Shown: positions 17,201-26,844 of the stretch, one piece after another | Layout: each line of letters begins with the position of its first letter | How positions within the stretch are numbered: the first letter of the stretch is position 1 | NCBI GenBank assembly: GCA_947456805.1 | Contig: CANGTN010000015.1 | Coordinates: 1-42,065 of the forward strand | Direction of reading: 5' to 3' | From: Chitinophagaceae bacterium | Lineage (GTDB): Bacteria > Bacteroidota > Bacteroidia > Chitinophagales > Chitinophagaceae | Length of the DNA stretch: 42,065 bases | Translations under genes and position numbers: made by a program | The notes under the pieces: generated by a model | The model's input: only the letters and a program-made list of their open reading frames with translations | Database searches by the model: none | Told to the model about the DNA's origin: nothing

Positions 17201-17575
17201 CTATTGCATTTTCATTAGTACATAATCAGCAATATTTTGTGGTGGTTATGTTTTACCTTTCAGTTGGTTAATAAGCTCATCAATAGAAAATTCATCTCCC
17301 TAAAATTTTATTTTTTGAAAACTAGTTTCTGAATTAAACAGAATCTTTTGCAACTGGCGATTAATTTCTTATGCTGGAGGGTAGCGGTGATTTACTATTT
17401 TTTCTGATTTCATCCAAAGTTCTGGTGGACAAGTGATTCCAGTGAACACATCCTTTCTTTGTGCTTTATAAATTACTCTGAAGACGATTGGGCTCATTCC
17501 ATCGCTCAACATTCTACTGGATTTTACCATAAAGGTAAATTGAACTTCTGAAGACCCTTTCTTGTTGTTACTCAT
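17201..17575 (-). pseudogene. Dead tyrosine recombinase (integrase), N-terminal part only
   Basis: From the ATG at 17575 the first ~68 codons give an Arm DNA-binding domain of Bacteroidota phage/transposon integrases: VQFTFMVKSSRMLSDGMSP, PIVFRVIYKAQRKDVFTGI and CPPELWM. The homologous reading continues in the same frame past a TAA (17369), a TAG and further stops, with INRQLQKILFNSE and GDEFSIDELINQLKGK, then ends near KMQ-stop. The core-binding and catalytic R-H-R-Y domains are missing. It lies about 220 bp from tRNA-Phe in the same orientation, as expected for an element that used the tRNA as attachment site. It is inactivated by nonsense mutations and truncation. Confidence 0.7.
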
Positions 17576-17746
17576 GTTAATTTGTTTTAATAGTTTAAAA
17601 ATCAACACTTTATAAAACAAAATAGTGTGCTATATGAAGCAGAATGAAGTAATTAAACCCAATGAAGAGAGCACTGAAAAAAGTGCTCCGGAATTACACC
17701 AAATTTGTGCTATTATGTGCACATATATTCATTTAGTGTAAAATAA

Positions 17747-17789
17747 AAAAGGTTGAAAATCATCATGTTTCATTGATTTTCAACCTTTA
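17747..17789 (-). terminator. Rho-independent terminator of tRNA-Phe
   Basis: A perfect 13-bp stem (arms 17750-17762 and 17774-17786, AGGTTGAAAATCA with its complement) lies just after the tRNA 3' end on the minus strand. It is followed there by TTTTTTATTTT, the usual geometry of an intrinsic terminator. Confidence 0.85.
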
Positions 17790-17792
17790 AAG

Positions 17793-17865
17793 TGGTGTGG
17801 GCCGGGATTGAACCGGCGACACAAGGATTTTCAGTCCTTTGCTCTACCAACTGAGCTACCGCACC
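17793..17865 (-). tRNA. tRNA-Phe (GAA)
   Basis: Read on the minus strand this is a 73-nt cloverleaf. The D-arm is GCTC-AGTTGGTA-GAGC. The anticodon stem is AAGGA/TCCTT with loop CTGAAAA (anticodon GAA), and the T-arm is GCCGG-TTCAATC-CCGGC. The discriminator is A and CCA is not encoded. The acceptor stem GGTGCGG/CCACACC has one C5-A68 mismatch. A strong terminator follows, and an integrase relic lies downstream in the same orientation. Confidence 0.95.
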
Positions 17866-17964
17866 TTCACCCTGTTACGAATGAGTTCCTTTCGGGGGAG
17901 CAAAAATAGGGGGATTTCGCAAATAATCCACATCAAATTATTTTTTATCTCATTTTTATTGAGA

Positions 17965-18750
17965 TTATTCAAATACTTTTTCTGTACTAATATTTTCCAA
18001 CACCGCATTCCACAATTCATTTCTTTTTGTCAATGCTTCAATTGAAGCTTTTGTTGCTGCTTCCCATTTGTCATAATCGGTTCCGCAAAGTGTGGTTACC
18101 ATTTCAATTGCCAAATGGCTGTGATGATCTCCATCTACTTCAATATGCCTTTCCAAATAATATTTAAACACATTCAATGCTTCAGTATGTGACATAGAAA
18201 GTTCTTTCACAATTCCAATAAACATGTCGGGTATCAAATCTTCTCTTCCAAAAGTAAATACAGCTGCTTGAACATGTATTGGCTCATTGCGAATAATATG
18301 AAATGTATAGTTTACAAAATTTTGAATGGTAACAGGTAATTTTAATTTTTCCATCGCCACTGTAATATCAACACCTTGTTGCAGGTAATAAATCAAACCT
18401 TCAATAATAGTAGTATCTGCACCCATTTGTTGCATTGCTTTCAAATACAATTCAAAATGGCTAATTCGGTTGCCCTGCTCATCTACATCACTCTCTTCGC
18501 CCAATACTATTTCATTAATTAAATAACGTGTATTGGCATTACCAATAGGCAGCCACGGCGTATCTGTGCAAGTAAGATTTTTTTGCAAGCTTTTTAATAA
18601 GCTCATAAAATCCCAAACTGCAAAAACATGCCATTGGGTAAATTTTTGAAGTTGGTCAAGCGTTTGCATTTGAGCATACAAAGGATGTGCAACCAATTGT
18701 TCACGGACAGGAGCGATAGATGCTTTTAGCGTTTCAATAAATTTATTCAT
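17965..18750 (-). CDS. DUF3050 protein, heme-oxygenase-like fold
   Basis: The 261-residue product starts at the ATG at 18750 (MNKFIETLKASI); the frame upstream lacks another ATG. Conserved blocks typical of DUF3050 are LVAHPLYAQM, FTQWHVFAVWDFMSLLKSLQ, WLPIGNANTRYLINEIVLGEESD, RNEPIHVQAAVFTFGRE and YYLERHIEVDGDHHSHLA. The helical fold and the spread of His/Glu/Asp residues resemble the heme-oxygenase-like diiron oxidase superfamily. A metal-dependent oxidase role is therefore possible but unproven. It is cytoplasmic and transcribed alone: a terminator separates it from asnS upstream. Confidence 0.85.
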   Translation of the reverse strand: MNKFIETLKASIAPVREQLVAHPLYAQMQTLDQLQKFTQWHVFAVWDFMSLLKSLQKNLTCTDTPWLPIGNANTRYLINEIVLGEESDVDEQGNRISHFELYLKAMQQMGADTTIIEGLIYYLQQGVDITVAMEKLKLPVTIQNFVNYTFHIIRNEPIHVQAAVFTFGREDLIPDMFIGIVKELSMSHTEALNVFKYYLERHIEVDGDHHSHLAIEMVTTLCGTDYDKWEAATKASIEALTKRNELWNAVLENISTEKVFE

Positions 18751-18786
18751 AAGAATGTTGATTGCCTTTACAACAAATAACAAAAT

Positions 18787-18815
18787 AAAAGGTTGCCTGT
18801 TTCTGGCAACCTTTT
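18787..18815 (-). terminator. Terminator downstream of asnS
   Basis: An 11-bp stem AAAAGGTTGCC/GGCAACCTTTT with a 7-nt loop lies between the asnS stop and the DUF3050 start. On the minus strand the second arm runs into TTTTATTTTG, fitting an intrinsic terminator for asnS. Confidence 0.85.
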
Positions 18816-18837
18816 AATAAAAGTATTTTTACCTCAA

Positions 18838-20289
18838 TTAAAATTCGCAGTTCTTAGGCGTTCTTGCAAAAGGAATTACATCTCTAATATTGGTCATGCC
18901 TGTTACAAATTGAACCATGCGTTCAAAACCCAATCCAAACCCTGCATGTGGCACAGTACCAAAGCGGCGTGTATCTAAGTACCAGCTCATTTCTTCAGCA
19001 GGAATATGAAAGTCCTTCATTCTTGCTTCTAATTTCTCCAGGCGTTCTTCTCTTTGACTCCCTCCCACTATTTCACCAATCCCAGGAGCCAAAATATCCA
19101 TTGCTGCTACAGTTTCTTTTCCGGGTTCGCAACCATCATTCATGCGCATATAAAATGCTTTGATAGCTGCCGGATACCCGGTTACAATAACAGGCTTTTT
19201 AAAATGTTTTTCTACCAAATATCTTTCGTGTTCGCTTTGCATATCAATACCCCAACTTACATCGTACTTGAATTTCTTTTTTTTGTAAGCCGGACTATCC
19301 AACAAAATCTGAATAGCTTCTGTATAGGTGATTCTTTCAAATTGATTGTCTGTTACAAACTTTAATTTTTCAATCAATCCCATCTCACTTCTTTCTGCTT
19401 GTGGTTTTTGTTTTTCTTCTTCGGCAAGTCTTGCATCTAAAAACTCAAGATCTTCCATATTATGTTTCATGGCATAACGAATCAGGTATTGAATAAATTC
19501 CTCAGCCAAATTCATATTGTCTTCAATGTCATTAAAAGCAACTTCGGGTTCTATCATCCAAAACTCGGCAAGATGCCTAGCAGTGTTGCTATTCTCTGCT
19601 CTGAACGTTGGTCCGAATGTATAAATCTCACTAAAAGCCATTGCCCCCAATTCGCCTTCCAATTGACCACTAACAGTAAGGTTGGTACTTTTACCAAAAA
19701 AGTCTTCTTTAAAATCTATTTCTCCTGTTTCATTTTTTGCAGCACTTCCATCCACAGGCAATGTGGTAACCCTAAACATTTCTCCTGCACCCTCTGCATC
19801 GCTCGAGGTAATAATAGGCGTATGTAAGTACACAAATCCTTTTTCATTAAAAAACTGATGCACTGCAAATGCCAATGAATGTCTTAAACGAAATACAGAT
19901 CCAAACGTATTCGTTCTAAAACGCAAATGGGCAATCTCCCTCAAAAATTCAAGGCTATGTTTTTTAGGTTGCAACGGATATTTTTCTGCATCACTCAGTC
20001 CCAATATTTCTATGGTATTCGCTTTTAATTCTACTTTTTGTCCTTTACCCAAACTTGCTACAACCTCGCCTGTAACTTTCAAAGAAACCCCTGTTGTAAT
20101 ATTTTTCAACGTAGCATCATCCAACAAACCTAAACTAGCAACTACTTGCAAATTATTATTGGTACTACCATCATTCAATGCAATAAACTGGTTATTCCTA
20201 AACGTTCGTACCCAACCCATTACCGTTACGGTATGTCCTGTTTGCTCACTTTGCAGAAGTTCTTTTACCTTAATTCGTTTGTTAAACAT
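18838..20289 (-). CDS. asnS: Asparagine--tRNA ligase
   Basis: The protein has 483 residues from the ATG at 20289 ([12 protein letters not shown]). The N-terminal OB-fold anticodon-binding domain shows [22 protein letters not shown]. The class II catalytic core follows: [41 protein letters not shown] (motif 2 region), [25 protein letters not shown], and motif 3 [16 protein letters not shown]. It ends [16 protein letters not shown], the AsnRS-type ending. It charges tRNA-Asn with asparagine in the cytoplasm. The gene is divergent from rho across 377 bp and ends in a clear terminator. Confidence 0.96.
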   Translation of the reverse strand: MFNKRIKVKELLQSEQTGHTVTVMGWVRTFRNNQFIALNDGSTNNNLQVVASLGLLDDATLKNITTGVSLKVTGEVVASLGKGQKVELKANTIEILGLSDAEKYPLQPKKHSLEFLREIAHLRFRTNTFGSVFRLRHSLAFAVHQFFNEKGFVYLHTPIITSSDAEGAGEMFRVTTLPVDGSAAKNETGEIDFKEDFFGKSTNLTVSGQLEGELGAMAFSEIYTFGPTFRAENSNTARHLAEFWMIEPEVAFNDIEDNMNLAEEFIQYLIRYAMKHNMEDLEFLDARLAEEEKQKPQAERSEMGLIEKLKFVTDNQFERITYTEAIQILLDSPAYKKKKFKYDVSWGIDMQSEHERYLVEKHFKKPVIVTGYPAAIKAFYMRMNDGCEPGKETVAAMDILAPGIGEIVGGSQREERLEKLEARMKDFHIPAEEMSWYLDTRRFGTVPHAGFGLGFERMVQFVTGMTNIRDVIPFARTPKNCEF

Positions 20290-20666
20290 GCTAAAAATTA
20301 TTTTATTGGATTCAGCTTTGATAGCTATGTTGTAGCTTTTGTTGCGTCGCACTCTTGTACTTTCTGTTCATTGTGCACCAAAAATCTAAGCAACTACAAC
20401 ACTCAAATTTGTGACAAATATACACTTCAAGCTTTGTTCAACTTTAAACAAAACAAGGTCTTTAAAAAAAAATTTGTTTAGTTACAAAAACCTTTCTTAA
20501 CATTGCATTGGAAATAATGTTGGTGGTTTCAAAGATTTTAATTCTCCGGCACATCAGCAAAACGTCTATTCCAAATCAGCACAAATCATATTTCACTTAG
20601 TATTACAACATTAGTTCGCAAAAAACTTTATAGAACAGACTCCAAATTTTTCATTTAAATATCTAT
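20290..20666. other. Divergent intergenic region between asnS and rho
   Basis: This 377-bp gap should contain promoters of both housekeeping genes and the long rho leader. I see no T-box-like or leader-peptide structure, no RNA gene and no strong inverted repeat. Confidence 0.5.
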
Positions 20667-22271
20667 ATGTACGACATCTTGCAATTGAACGACATGCTAC
20701 TTCCCGAGCTTTTAGACGTAGCAGAAACTTTAAAAATTACCAATGTTAAAAAATTAGATAAGCAAGAACTTATCTATAAAATACTCGATAGCCAAGCCTT
20801 GCAAGAAAGTGCTGCTAAAGAAACCAAAAAGCCAAGAACCAGAAAACCCGCAACGGTAAAAACGACTACTGCAATTATTACGGAAGAAGCTGAAGTAATG
20901 CAGCCTGCAGAACCTGTGAAAGAGGAGAAGAAAATTGTGGTGAGTAAGGCAAAAAAAGTAAAACCTTCAGAACCTGTTGCAGAAACAATTACACCTGATT
21001 TGGCACAACTGGCTGAGCAAATGTTACAAGCAGCTGAAGCAGCAGATAAAAATGTTGCTGTTACCGAAACGACAGCACCAACACAAGATGCCCCACAACA
21101 ACACCAGCCACGACCTAACTATCCTCGCAGAGAACAACCTGTTTTTAATATTGAATTCGACGGAGTTATTTCAGGAGAAGGTGTATTAGAAATGATGCCC
21201 GATGGATATGGTTTTTTAAGAAGCAGCGATTATAACTATTTATCATCTCCGGATGATGTTTATGTTTCTCCATCTCAAATAAAATTATTTGGTCTTAAAA
21301 CAGGTGATACAGTTGCAGGATCTGTTCGTCCACCAAAAGAAGGCGAAAAGTATTTTGCGCTTTTAAAAGTAGATACCATCAATGCATTCAAACCGGAAGA
21401 AGTAAGAGACAGAATTCCGTTTGATTATTTAACACCATTATTTCCGTACGAGAAACTAAACTTGTTTACTTCTCCTACCAACTACAGCACTCGTATCATG
21501 GATTTGTTTACGCCTATTGGTAAAGGTCAGCGTGGCTTAATTGTAGCGCAACCTAAAGTAGGTAAAACGATGTTGTTGAAAGAAGTTGCCAATGCAATTG
21601 CTGCCAATCATCCTGAATGTTATTTAATGGTGGTGTTGATAGATGAAAGACCGGAAGAGGTAACCGATATGGAAAGAAGTGTAAAAGCAGAAGTTATTGC
21701 ATCCACTTTTGATGAGCCTGCAGAAAAACATGTGAAGGTTTCTACCATTGCATTACAAAAAGCAAAAAGATTGGTAGAATGTGGTCATGATGTTGTGATA
21801 TTATTAGATAGTATTACCCGCTTGGCTCGAGCACACAATACTGTTGCACCAAGCAGTGGTAAAGTTTTAAGTGGTGGGGTTGAAGCCAATGCGATGCAAA
21901 AACCAAAACAATTTTTTGGTGCTGCCCGTAAAATAGAACATGGTGGATCTTTAACTATTTTGGCTACTGCATTAATTGAAACAGGTAGTAAAATGGATGA
22001 GGTGATTTTTGAAGAATTTAAAGGGACCGGCAACATGGAATTACAATTGGATAGAAGATTAGCCAACAAGCGTGTTTATCCGGCAATTGATTTGGTTTCA
22101 TCTAGCACAAGAAGAGATGATTTGTTGTTGGATAAAGATGTATTACAACGTATGAATATTTTGCGTGTGTTTATCAATGATATGAATACCGATGAAGCAA
22201 TGAGTGAATTATTGAAACGCATGAGGGGCACCAAAGACAATGAAGAATTTTTAGCAAGTATGAACAGATAA
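20667..22271 (+). CDS. rho: Transcription termination factor Rho
   Basis: This 534-residue hexameric RNA helicase has a Rho_N domain at residues 1-45 ([15 protein letters not shown]). A Lys/Ala/Glu/Pro-rich insert follows at ~50-155, typical of Bacteroidota Rho. The cold-shock RNA-binding domain carries [21 protein letters not shown]. The ATPase core has [15 protein letters not shown] (Walker A near 294-301), [28 protein letters not shown], and the Q/R-loop region [20 protein letters not shown]. It ends [17 protein letters not shown]. It terminates untranslated transcripts. It is transcribed alone and followed by an intrinsic terminator. Confidence 0.97.
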   Translation: MYDILQLNDMLLPELLDVAETLKITNVKKLDKQELIYKILDSQALQESAAKETKKPRTRKPATVKTTTAIITEEAEVMQPAEPVKEEKKIVVSKAKKVKPSEPVAETITPDLAQLAEQMLQAAEAADKNVAVTETTAPTQDAPQQHQPRPNYPRREQPVFNIEFDGVISGEGVLEMMPDGYGFLRSSDYNYLSSPDDVYVSPSQIKLFGLKTGDTVAGSVRPPKEGEKYFALLKVDTINAFKPEEVRDRIPFDYLTPLFPYEKLNLFTSPTNYSTRIMDLFTPIGKGQRGLIVAQPKVGKTMLLKEVANAIAANHPECYLMVVLIDERPEEVTDMERSVKAEVIASTFDEPAEKHVKVSTIALQKAKRLVECGHDVVILLDSITRLARAHNTVAPSSGKVLSGGVEANAMQKPKQFFGAARKIEHGGSLTILATALIETGSKMDEVIFEEFKGTGNMELQLDRRLANKRVYPAIDLVSSSTRRDDLLLDKDVLQRMNILRVFINDMNTDEAMSELLKRMRGTKDNEEFLASMNR

Positions 22272-22296
22272 TAAAATCAACACTTACTATTTTTTC

Positions 22297-22332
22297 AATA
22301 GCCATTGGTAATGTATATCAATGGCTATTTTA
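22297..22332 (+). terminator. Terminator after rho
   Basis: An 11-bp perfect stem (AATAGCCATTG/CAATGGCTATT, arms 22297-22307 and 22319-22329) with an 11-nt loop and a trailing TTA-rich stretch lies between rho and the aminotransferase gene. Confidence 0.8.
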
Positions 22333-22363
22333 TTGAAACCCTTTTCTCTATTAATTTTAATCT

Positions 22364-23512
22364 ATGCAAATAAAAAGTAAATTACCCAACGTAGGTACAA
22401 CCATTTTTACAGTAATGAGCCAATTGGCCGTAGAACACAATGCTGTAAACTTAGGTCAGGGATTTCCTGATTTTAAAATGAGCGAAGAATTAATTGCATT
22501 GGTAAATGCTGCCATGCAAAAAGGCAACAACCAATATGTACACATGAATGGTTTACCAATACTCAGAGAAAGACTTGCAGCAAAATACAACAAACTTTAT
22601 GGAAGCAACATTCATCCCGAATCAGAAATTACGGTTACGCCTGGCGGAACATATGCCATCTATACAGCATTAACAACCGTTTTACAACCTGGCGATGAAG
22701 TAATTGTTTTTGAACCTGCATACGATAGTTACATTCCCAATATTGAAATCAACGGTGCAAAAGCAATTACGATTAGTTTACAATTTCCTTCTTATCAGAT
22801 CCCTTGGGATGAAGTAAAAAGTAAAGTGAATAGTAACACACGAATGATTATGATTAACAGCCCACATAACCCAACTGGAGCTGTTTTGAGCAAATCTGAT
22901 ATAGAACAATTAAGAGCTGTAGTAAAGGATACAAACATTATCATACTAAGCGATGAAGTATATGAGCATTTGATTTTTGACAACATCACCCATCAAAGTA
23001 TTTTAAGATTTCCTGATTTGTTGGAAAGAAGTTTTGTGTGTTTTTCTTTTGGTAAAACCTACCATTGTACCGGCTGGAAATTGGGATATTGCATTGCACC
23101 AAAAGAGTTGATGCAAGAGTTCAGAAAAGTACATCAATTTAATTGTTTCAGCTGCGATAGCCCCAAACAATTTGCCTTGGCAGAATATTTACAAAATGAA
23201 GATGCTTACAATAATTTAGGCTCTGCAATTCAGCAAAAAAGAGATTTCTTCCGGTCTTTGATGAAAGAGACTTCATTCAAATGTATTCCATCCCATGGCA
23301 GCTACTTTGAATGTTACAGTTATCAAGGTTTAAGTGATTTAAACGACAAAAATTTTGCAATACACCTAACCAAAAATTTTGGTGTGGCAACGATTCCTGT
23401 TTCTGCCTTTTATAAAAATGCAGAAGACAATAAAGTAATTCGTTTTTGCTTTGCTAAAAAAGAAGAAACTTTAAAAATTGCGGCCGAAAGACTTTCAAGT
23501 TTTATAAAATGA
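22364..23512 (+). CDS. PLP-dependent aminotransferase (methionine/kynurenine aminotransferase type)
   Basis: This 382-residue fold-type I class I/II aminotransferase shows AVNLGQGFPDFKMSEELI, VTPGGTYAIYTALTTVLQPGDEVIV, INSPHNPTGAVLS, ILSDEVYEHLIF, and the PLP-lysine block SFGKTYHCTGWKLGY (Lys near 231). VIRFCFAKKEETL carries the substrate-carboxylate Arg. These blocks match the YbdL/kynurenine-glutamine transaminase group, so methionine or glutamine with a 2-oxo acid (for example the last step of methionine salvage) is the likely reaction. It is probably co-directional with, but separate from, the SPFH gene 52 bp downstream. No oddities were seen. Confidence 0.88.
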   Translation: MQIKSKLPNVGTTIFTVMSQLAVEHNAVNLGQGFPDFKMSEELIALVNAAMQKGNNQYVHMNGLPILRERLAAKYNKLYGSNIHPESEITVTPGGTYAIYTALTTVLQPGDEVIVFEPAYDSYIPNIEINGAKAITISLQFPSYQIPWDEVKSKVNSNTRMIMINSPHNPTGAVLSKSDIEQLRAVVKDTNIIILSDEVYEHLIFDNITHQSILRFPDLLERSFVCFSFGKTYHCTGWKLGYCIAPKELMQEFRKVHQFNCFSCDSPKQFALAEYLQNEDAYNNLGSAIQQKRDFFRSLMKETSFKCIPSHGSYFECYSYQGLSDLNDKNFAIHLTKNFGVATIPVSAFYKNAEDNKVIRFCFAKKEETLKIAAERLSSFIK

Positions 23513-23564
23513 TAACTCATTCATTACATTACAATATGTACCTTTATTTTCTAAATTAAAAATT

Positions 23565-24470
23565 ATGGCGCTCATTATTATTGGTTTGATATTATTTTTT
23601 GTAGCAATGGCAATCAACAAACAAGATGGCTTGGCTTCGAAGTTTGTAGGTCCTCTAAGAATAGGTTCTTTTTTGCTTGTTTTACTTGGTATTTCTACTT
23701 CTTGTATCAAACAAATTGATGCAGGTCAAATTGGTGTAAAATCTATGTTTGGTAAAGTTCAAGATGATGTGCTTACAAGCGGATTAACATTTGTAAACCC
23801 ATTGGTAGATGTAAGCAAAATTGATATTAAAACACAAAACTATACCATGAGTGGCGTGCATGATGAAGGCACAAAATCCGGTGATGATGCTATCAGAACT
23901 TTAACTGCCGATGGTTTAGAAGTTACCATGGACCTAACAGTTTTGTATCGTGTACTGGCAAAAGATGCGCCCAGTATTATTAGAGAAACAGGATTAGATT
24001 ACAGAGATAAAATTGTACGACCTGTAACAAGAACAAAAATCAGAGACAACGCTGTATACTACACTGCTGTTGATTTGTACAGTAAAAAAAGAGATGAATT
24101 TCAAAATAGAATTTTCAAAACGATTGATGAAGATTTTAAAAAAAGAGGTTTGGTATTAGAACAATTATTGGTTAGAAATATCACTTTACCTGCAACAGTC
24201 AAAGCTTCTATAGAAGAAAAAATTAAAGCCGAGCAAGATGCTCAAAAAATGGAATTTGTGTTGCAAAAAGAAAAACAAGAAGCCGAGCGTAAAAGAGTGG
24301 AAGCACAAGGTATTGCAGATTATCAACGCATTATGAGCAGCGGGCTTACCGATAAACAATTGCAATACGAACAAATACAAGTAATGAAAGGATTGGTTAC
24401 ATCACCCAACAGTAAAGTAATTGTAATGGGTGGAAGCAAAACGCCAATTATTCTTGATGATAAAAAATAA
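23565..24470 (+). CDS. SPFH/prohibitin-family membrane protein
   Basis: This 301-residue protein has two N-terminal hydrophobic segments (~2-18 and ~33-50) that anchor it. An SPFH/band 7 domain covers ~50-215: QIDAGQIGVKSMFGKVQ, LTSGLTFVNPLVDV, TADGLEVTMDLTVLYRV, and KKRGLVLEQLLVRNITLP. A charged coiled coil follows (EEKIKAEQDAQKMEFVLQKE). It resembles prohibitins, which assemble into ring-like membrane microdomain scaffolds that control proteases such as FtsH. The substrate is unknown here. The last codons double as the first arm of the downstream terminator. Confidence 0.9.
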   Translation: MALIIIGLILFFVAMAINKQDGLASKFVGPLRIGSFLLVLLGISTSCIKQIDAGQIGVKSMFGKVQDDVLTSGLTFVNPLVDVSKIDIKTQNYTMSGVHDEGTKSGDDAIRTLTADGLEVTMDLTVLYRVLAKDAPSIIRETGLDYRDKIVRPVTRTKIRDNAVYYTAVDLYSKKRDEFQNRIFKTIDEDFKKRGLVLEQLLVRNITLPATVKASIEEKIKAEQDAQKMEFVLQKEKQEAERKRVEAQGIADYQRIMSSGLTDKQLQYEQIQVMKGLVTSPNSKVIVMGGSKTPIILDDKK

Positions 24471-24480
24471 TTGGCGTTTT
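24438..24480. terminator. Terminator overlapping the end of the SPFH gene, probably bidirectional
   Basis: A perfect 15-bp inverted repeat (arms 24438-24452 and 24466-24480, AAAACGCCAATTATT with its complement) has its first arm inside the SPFH coding sequence and its second arm starting in the stop codon region. A-runs and T-runs flank both sides, so it can end transcription from the convergent helicase gene as well. Confidence 0.85.
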
Positions 24481-24504
24481 AAGTATCTAACTTTTAGTTG
24501 ATGA

Positions 24505-25740
24505 TTATTGTCTCCAACTTCTGCCTCTTCTTGCAAAAACACCATGACCTCTGCTAGGCGCCGGTGCTACGCTAGCAGCTGATGGAGCAAAATTTGCATA
24601 AGCCATTTTGTATGGATGTTCTTCAACTACTGGAATTGAAATGCTAATCAGTTTTGTAATGTCTCTTAAAAATGGTCTTTCTTCTGCATCACAAAAAGAA
24701 ATGGCAATTCCACTTGCACCGGCCCTTCCGGTACGTCCAATTCTATGCACATACGTTTCTGCAATATTGGGCAAATCAAAATTGATTACATGTGTTAAAT
24801 CATCTACATCAATTCCTCTTGCTGCAATATCTGTAGCAACAAGCACTCTGATATTACCTTCTTTGAAATTGGTTAATGCACGTTGTCTTGCATTTTGAGA
24901 TTTATTGCCATGGATTGCTTCAGCATAAATGCCTGCTTTATTCAAATCTTTAGTAACCCTATCTGCACCATGTTTGGTAGTTGTAAATACCAAAACTCTT
25001 TCAATTGTTTTATCTTGTAACAAATGCGTTAGCAACAATCTTTTATTGCTTTTCTCAACAAAATAAACAGCTTGTGTAATTTTTTCTGCAGTAGAAGATA
25101 CAGGTGTTACTTCTACTTTAATTGGATTGTTCAGAATGCTATTTGCCAAGCCTGAAATTTCTCTTGGCATAGTTGCGGAGAAAAATAATGTTTGTCTTTT
25201 TGCAGGTAATGCCGTAATAATTTTACGTACATCATTAATGAACCCCATATCTAACATTCTATCAGCTTCATCTAATACAAATACTTCTAAATGATGTAAA
25301 CTCACAAAACGTTGTTGCATTAAATCAAGCAATCTTCCGGGAGTTGCAATTAAAATATCTACACCACGTTTCAATGCCTGTACTTGACTGTGTTGAGATA
25401 CACCACCAAAAACAACAGCATGTGTGATATCCATGTTTTTACCATAAGAAGCAAAACTTTCATCAATCTGAATTGCAAGTTCTCGGGTTGGTGTAAGAAT
25501 CAATGTTTTAATGTGTTTATTAAAACCATTCTCTTTTCTCTTTTCTAAAAATAAATTTTGCAAAATAGGAATAGCAAATGCTGCTGTTTTCCCGGTTCCT
25601 GTTTGTGCGCAACCCAGTACGTCCTTACCTCTTAATATTTGCGGTATTGCTTGTTCTTGTATGGGAGTAGGTTGTGTGTAACCTTCGGTTTTGAGTGCCT
25701 GTAAAATAGGCTCTACTAAATGTAATTCTGTAAATAACAA
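24505..25740 (-). CDS. DEAD-box RNA helicase, RhlE type
   Basis: This 411-residue protein contains every DEAD-box motif: the Q motif ([10 protein letters not shown], ~21-30), I AQTGTGKT (45-52), Ia TPTRELAIQ, Ib [48 protein letters not shown] and [12 protein letters not shown]. The tail is short and basic ([14 protein letters not shown]). It unwinds RNA in ribosome assembly or cold adaptation. The start appears to be TTG: the family N-terminus ([15 protein letters not shown]) begins exactly there, and no ATG occurs between it and the upstream in-frame TAA. It is transcribed alone. Confidence 0.92.
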   Translation of the reverse strand: MLFTELHLVEPILQALKTEGYTQPTPIQEQAIPQILRGKDVLGCAQTGTGKTAAFAIPILQNLFLEKRKENGFNKHIKTLILTPTRELAIQIDESFASYGKNMDITHAVVFGGVSQHSQVQALKRGVDILIATPGRLLDLMQQRFVSLHHLEVFVLDEADRMLDMGFINDVRKIITALPAKRQTLFFSATMPREISGLANSILNNPIKVEVTPVSSTAEKITQAVYFVEKSNKRLLLTHLLQDKTIERVLVFTTTKHGADRVTKDLNKAGIYAEAIHGNKSQNARQRALTNFKEGNIRVLVATDIAARGIDVDDLTHVINFDLPNIAETYVHRIGRTGRAGASGIAISFCDAEERPFLRDITKLISISIPVVEEHPYKMAYANFAPSAASVAPAPSRGHGVFARRGRSWRQ

Positions 25741-25978
25741 ATTATAGCTTTTTAAATAAAATAATTACAATCAATTTTTGTAATTGGTATCAACGAAAAA
25801 TGATTGCGGTTTGTATATGCTCAGCTACCTATGACTTGAGAGCTTTTTTGTACGGAGAGAAAGTTATCCAGTCTTCTAAGAGGAGTATATGATGATGGCG
25901 AAGATAGGCTATTTAATCAACACTATTGTTTTTATTGGTTTGGCATTTGTAACTTTATTTTGAGTTTATCATTTTAAT

Positions 25979-26629
25979 TTATCCTTTCACCTCTGCCAAA
26001 ATATTTTCAATTCTTGTTTTTACAGCATCATATTTGGTATAACCTCTTGCTACTAAATAGAATTTTGATTCGGATGTTTGAAGGAATAAACAGGGATATC
26101 CAGTGACTTTTAATTGTTCGCACAAAGCAAACTCGTAACGGGCTTTTTCTTTATAGGCTTCACTTTTCAGCTTGGTATAAAATGCTTCATGCTGAATGCT
26201 GTATTTTTCTAAAAGATGTTTGTACGCTTCATCATCGGTTAAATCTCTGCCTTCAAAAAACAAGGCTATTTGCAAATCGGCAGCAAATTCTACCTGTCTT
26301 TCGGGATAATATTCTTTAACAATACACATGGCAATTGCAGCCTTTTCGCTATTGGGATACCAATCACTCAAATCCGGATTTTCAATATGCCATAAATAAT
26401 CTTTACCAAATTCCATTCCGGAATATTCTTCTACCGTTTTGTATGCATTTAAAATATAATTCGCTGTAACCTTTATGTGTACTGGTTTTTCAGGCAATAC
26501 CATTCCACCGCTAAGTACTTCCGTATGCATTTGTTCGTGGTATTCAGCTTCTATTTTTTTTATTATCGGGCTAAAGCCATAACACCAGCCGCAATAAGCA
26601 TCATAACAATAAAACAAAATAGGATTCAT
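25979..26629 (-). CDS. DsbA-family thioredoxin-fold oxidoreductase (FrnE-like), cytoplasmic
   Basis: This 216-residue protein starts at the ATG at 26629. Its active site YDAYCGWCYGFSP (C13-G-W-C16) is right after the first strand, with no signal peptide. The helical insertion of DsbA/FrnE proteins fills the middle, and the cis-Pro loop is at TGYPCLFLQ. It likely acts in cytosolic disulfide or thiol chemistry, or as a 2-hydroxychromene isomerase-like relative. It is a single gene; the stretch before kdnA (26630-26844) separates it from the divergent neighbour. Confidence 0.85.
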   Translation of the reverse strand: MNPILFYCYDAYCGWCYGFSPIIKKIEAEYHEQMHTEVLSGGMVLPEKPVHIKVTANYILNAYKTVEEYSGMEFGKDYLWHIENPDLSDWYPNSEKAAIAMCIVKEYYPERQVEFAADLQIALFFEGRDLTDDEAYKHLLEKYSIQHEAFYTKLKSEAYKEKARYEFALCEQLKVTGYPCLFLQTSESKFYLVARGYTKYDAVKTRIENILAEVKG

Positions 26630-26844
26630 CAAACAAAGATAACAGTGATATAGTTTAAATGAAATTACCTAGCTGAAAAATGTTATGAACGTAAAAGCGT
26701 GCGACGCAACAACAGCTCAATAGTAATTTTGTAGCCGGTATCATAATATAAACAACTTAACAACTTTCTTTTACTTTTGCTGTTTATAAGCAGTAGTGAA
26801 CTACACGAACCTATTGATCTAATTAAACTTTTAAACGCACAGAT

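Noticed and set aside
19462-19827. Plus-strand open frame within asnS
   Set aside because: It is a shadow of the asparaginyl-tRNA synthetase coding sequence, with no start context or recognisable domain.
26772-26779. TAnnTTTG-type -7 promoter box upstream of kdnA
   Set aside because: The box matches, but no -33 TTG lies at the expected distance, so it is not listed as a feature.
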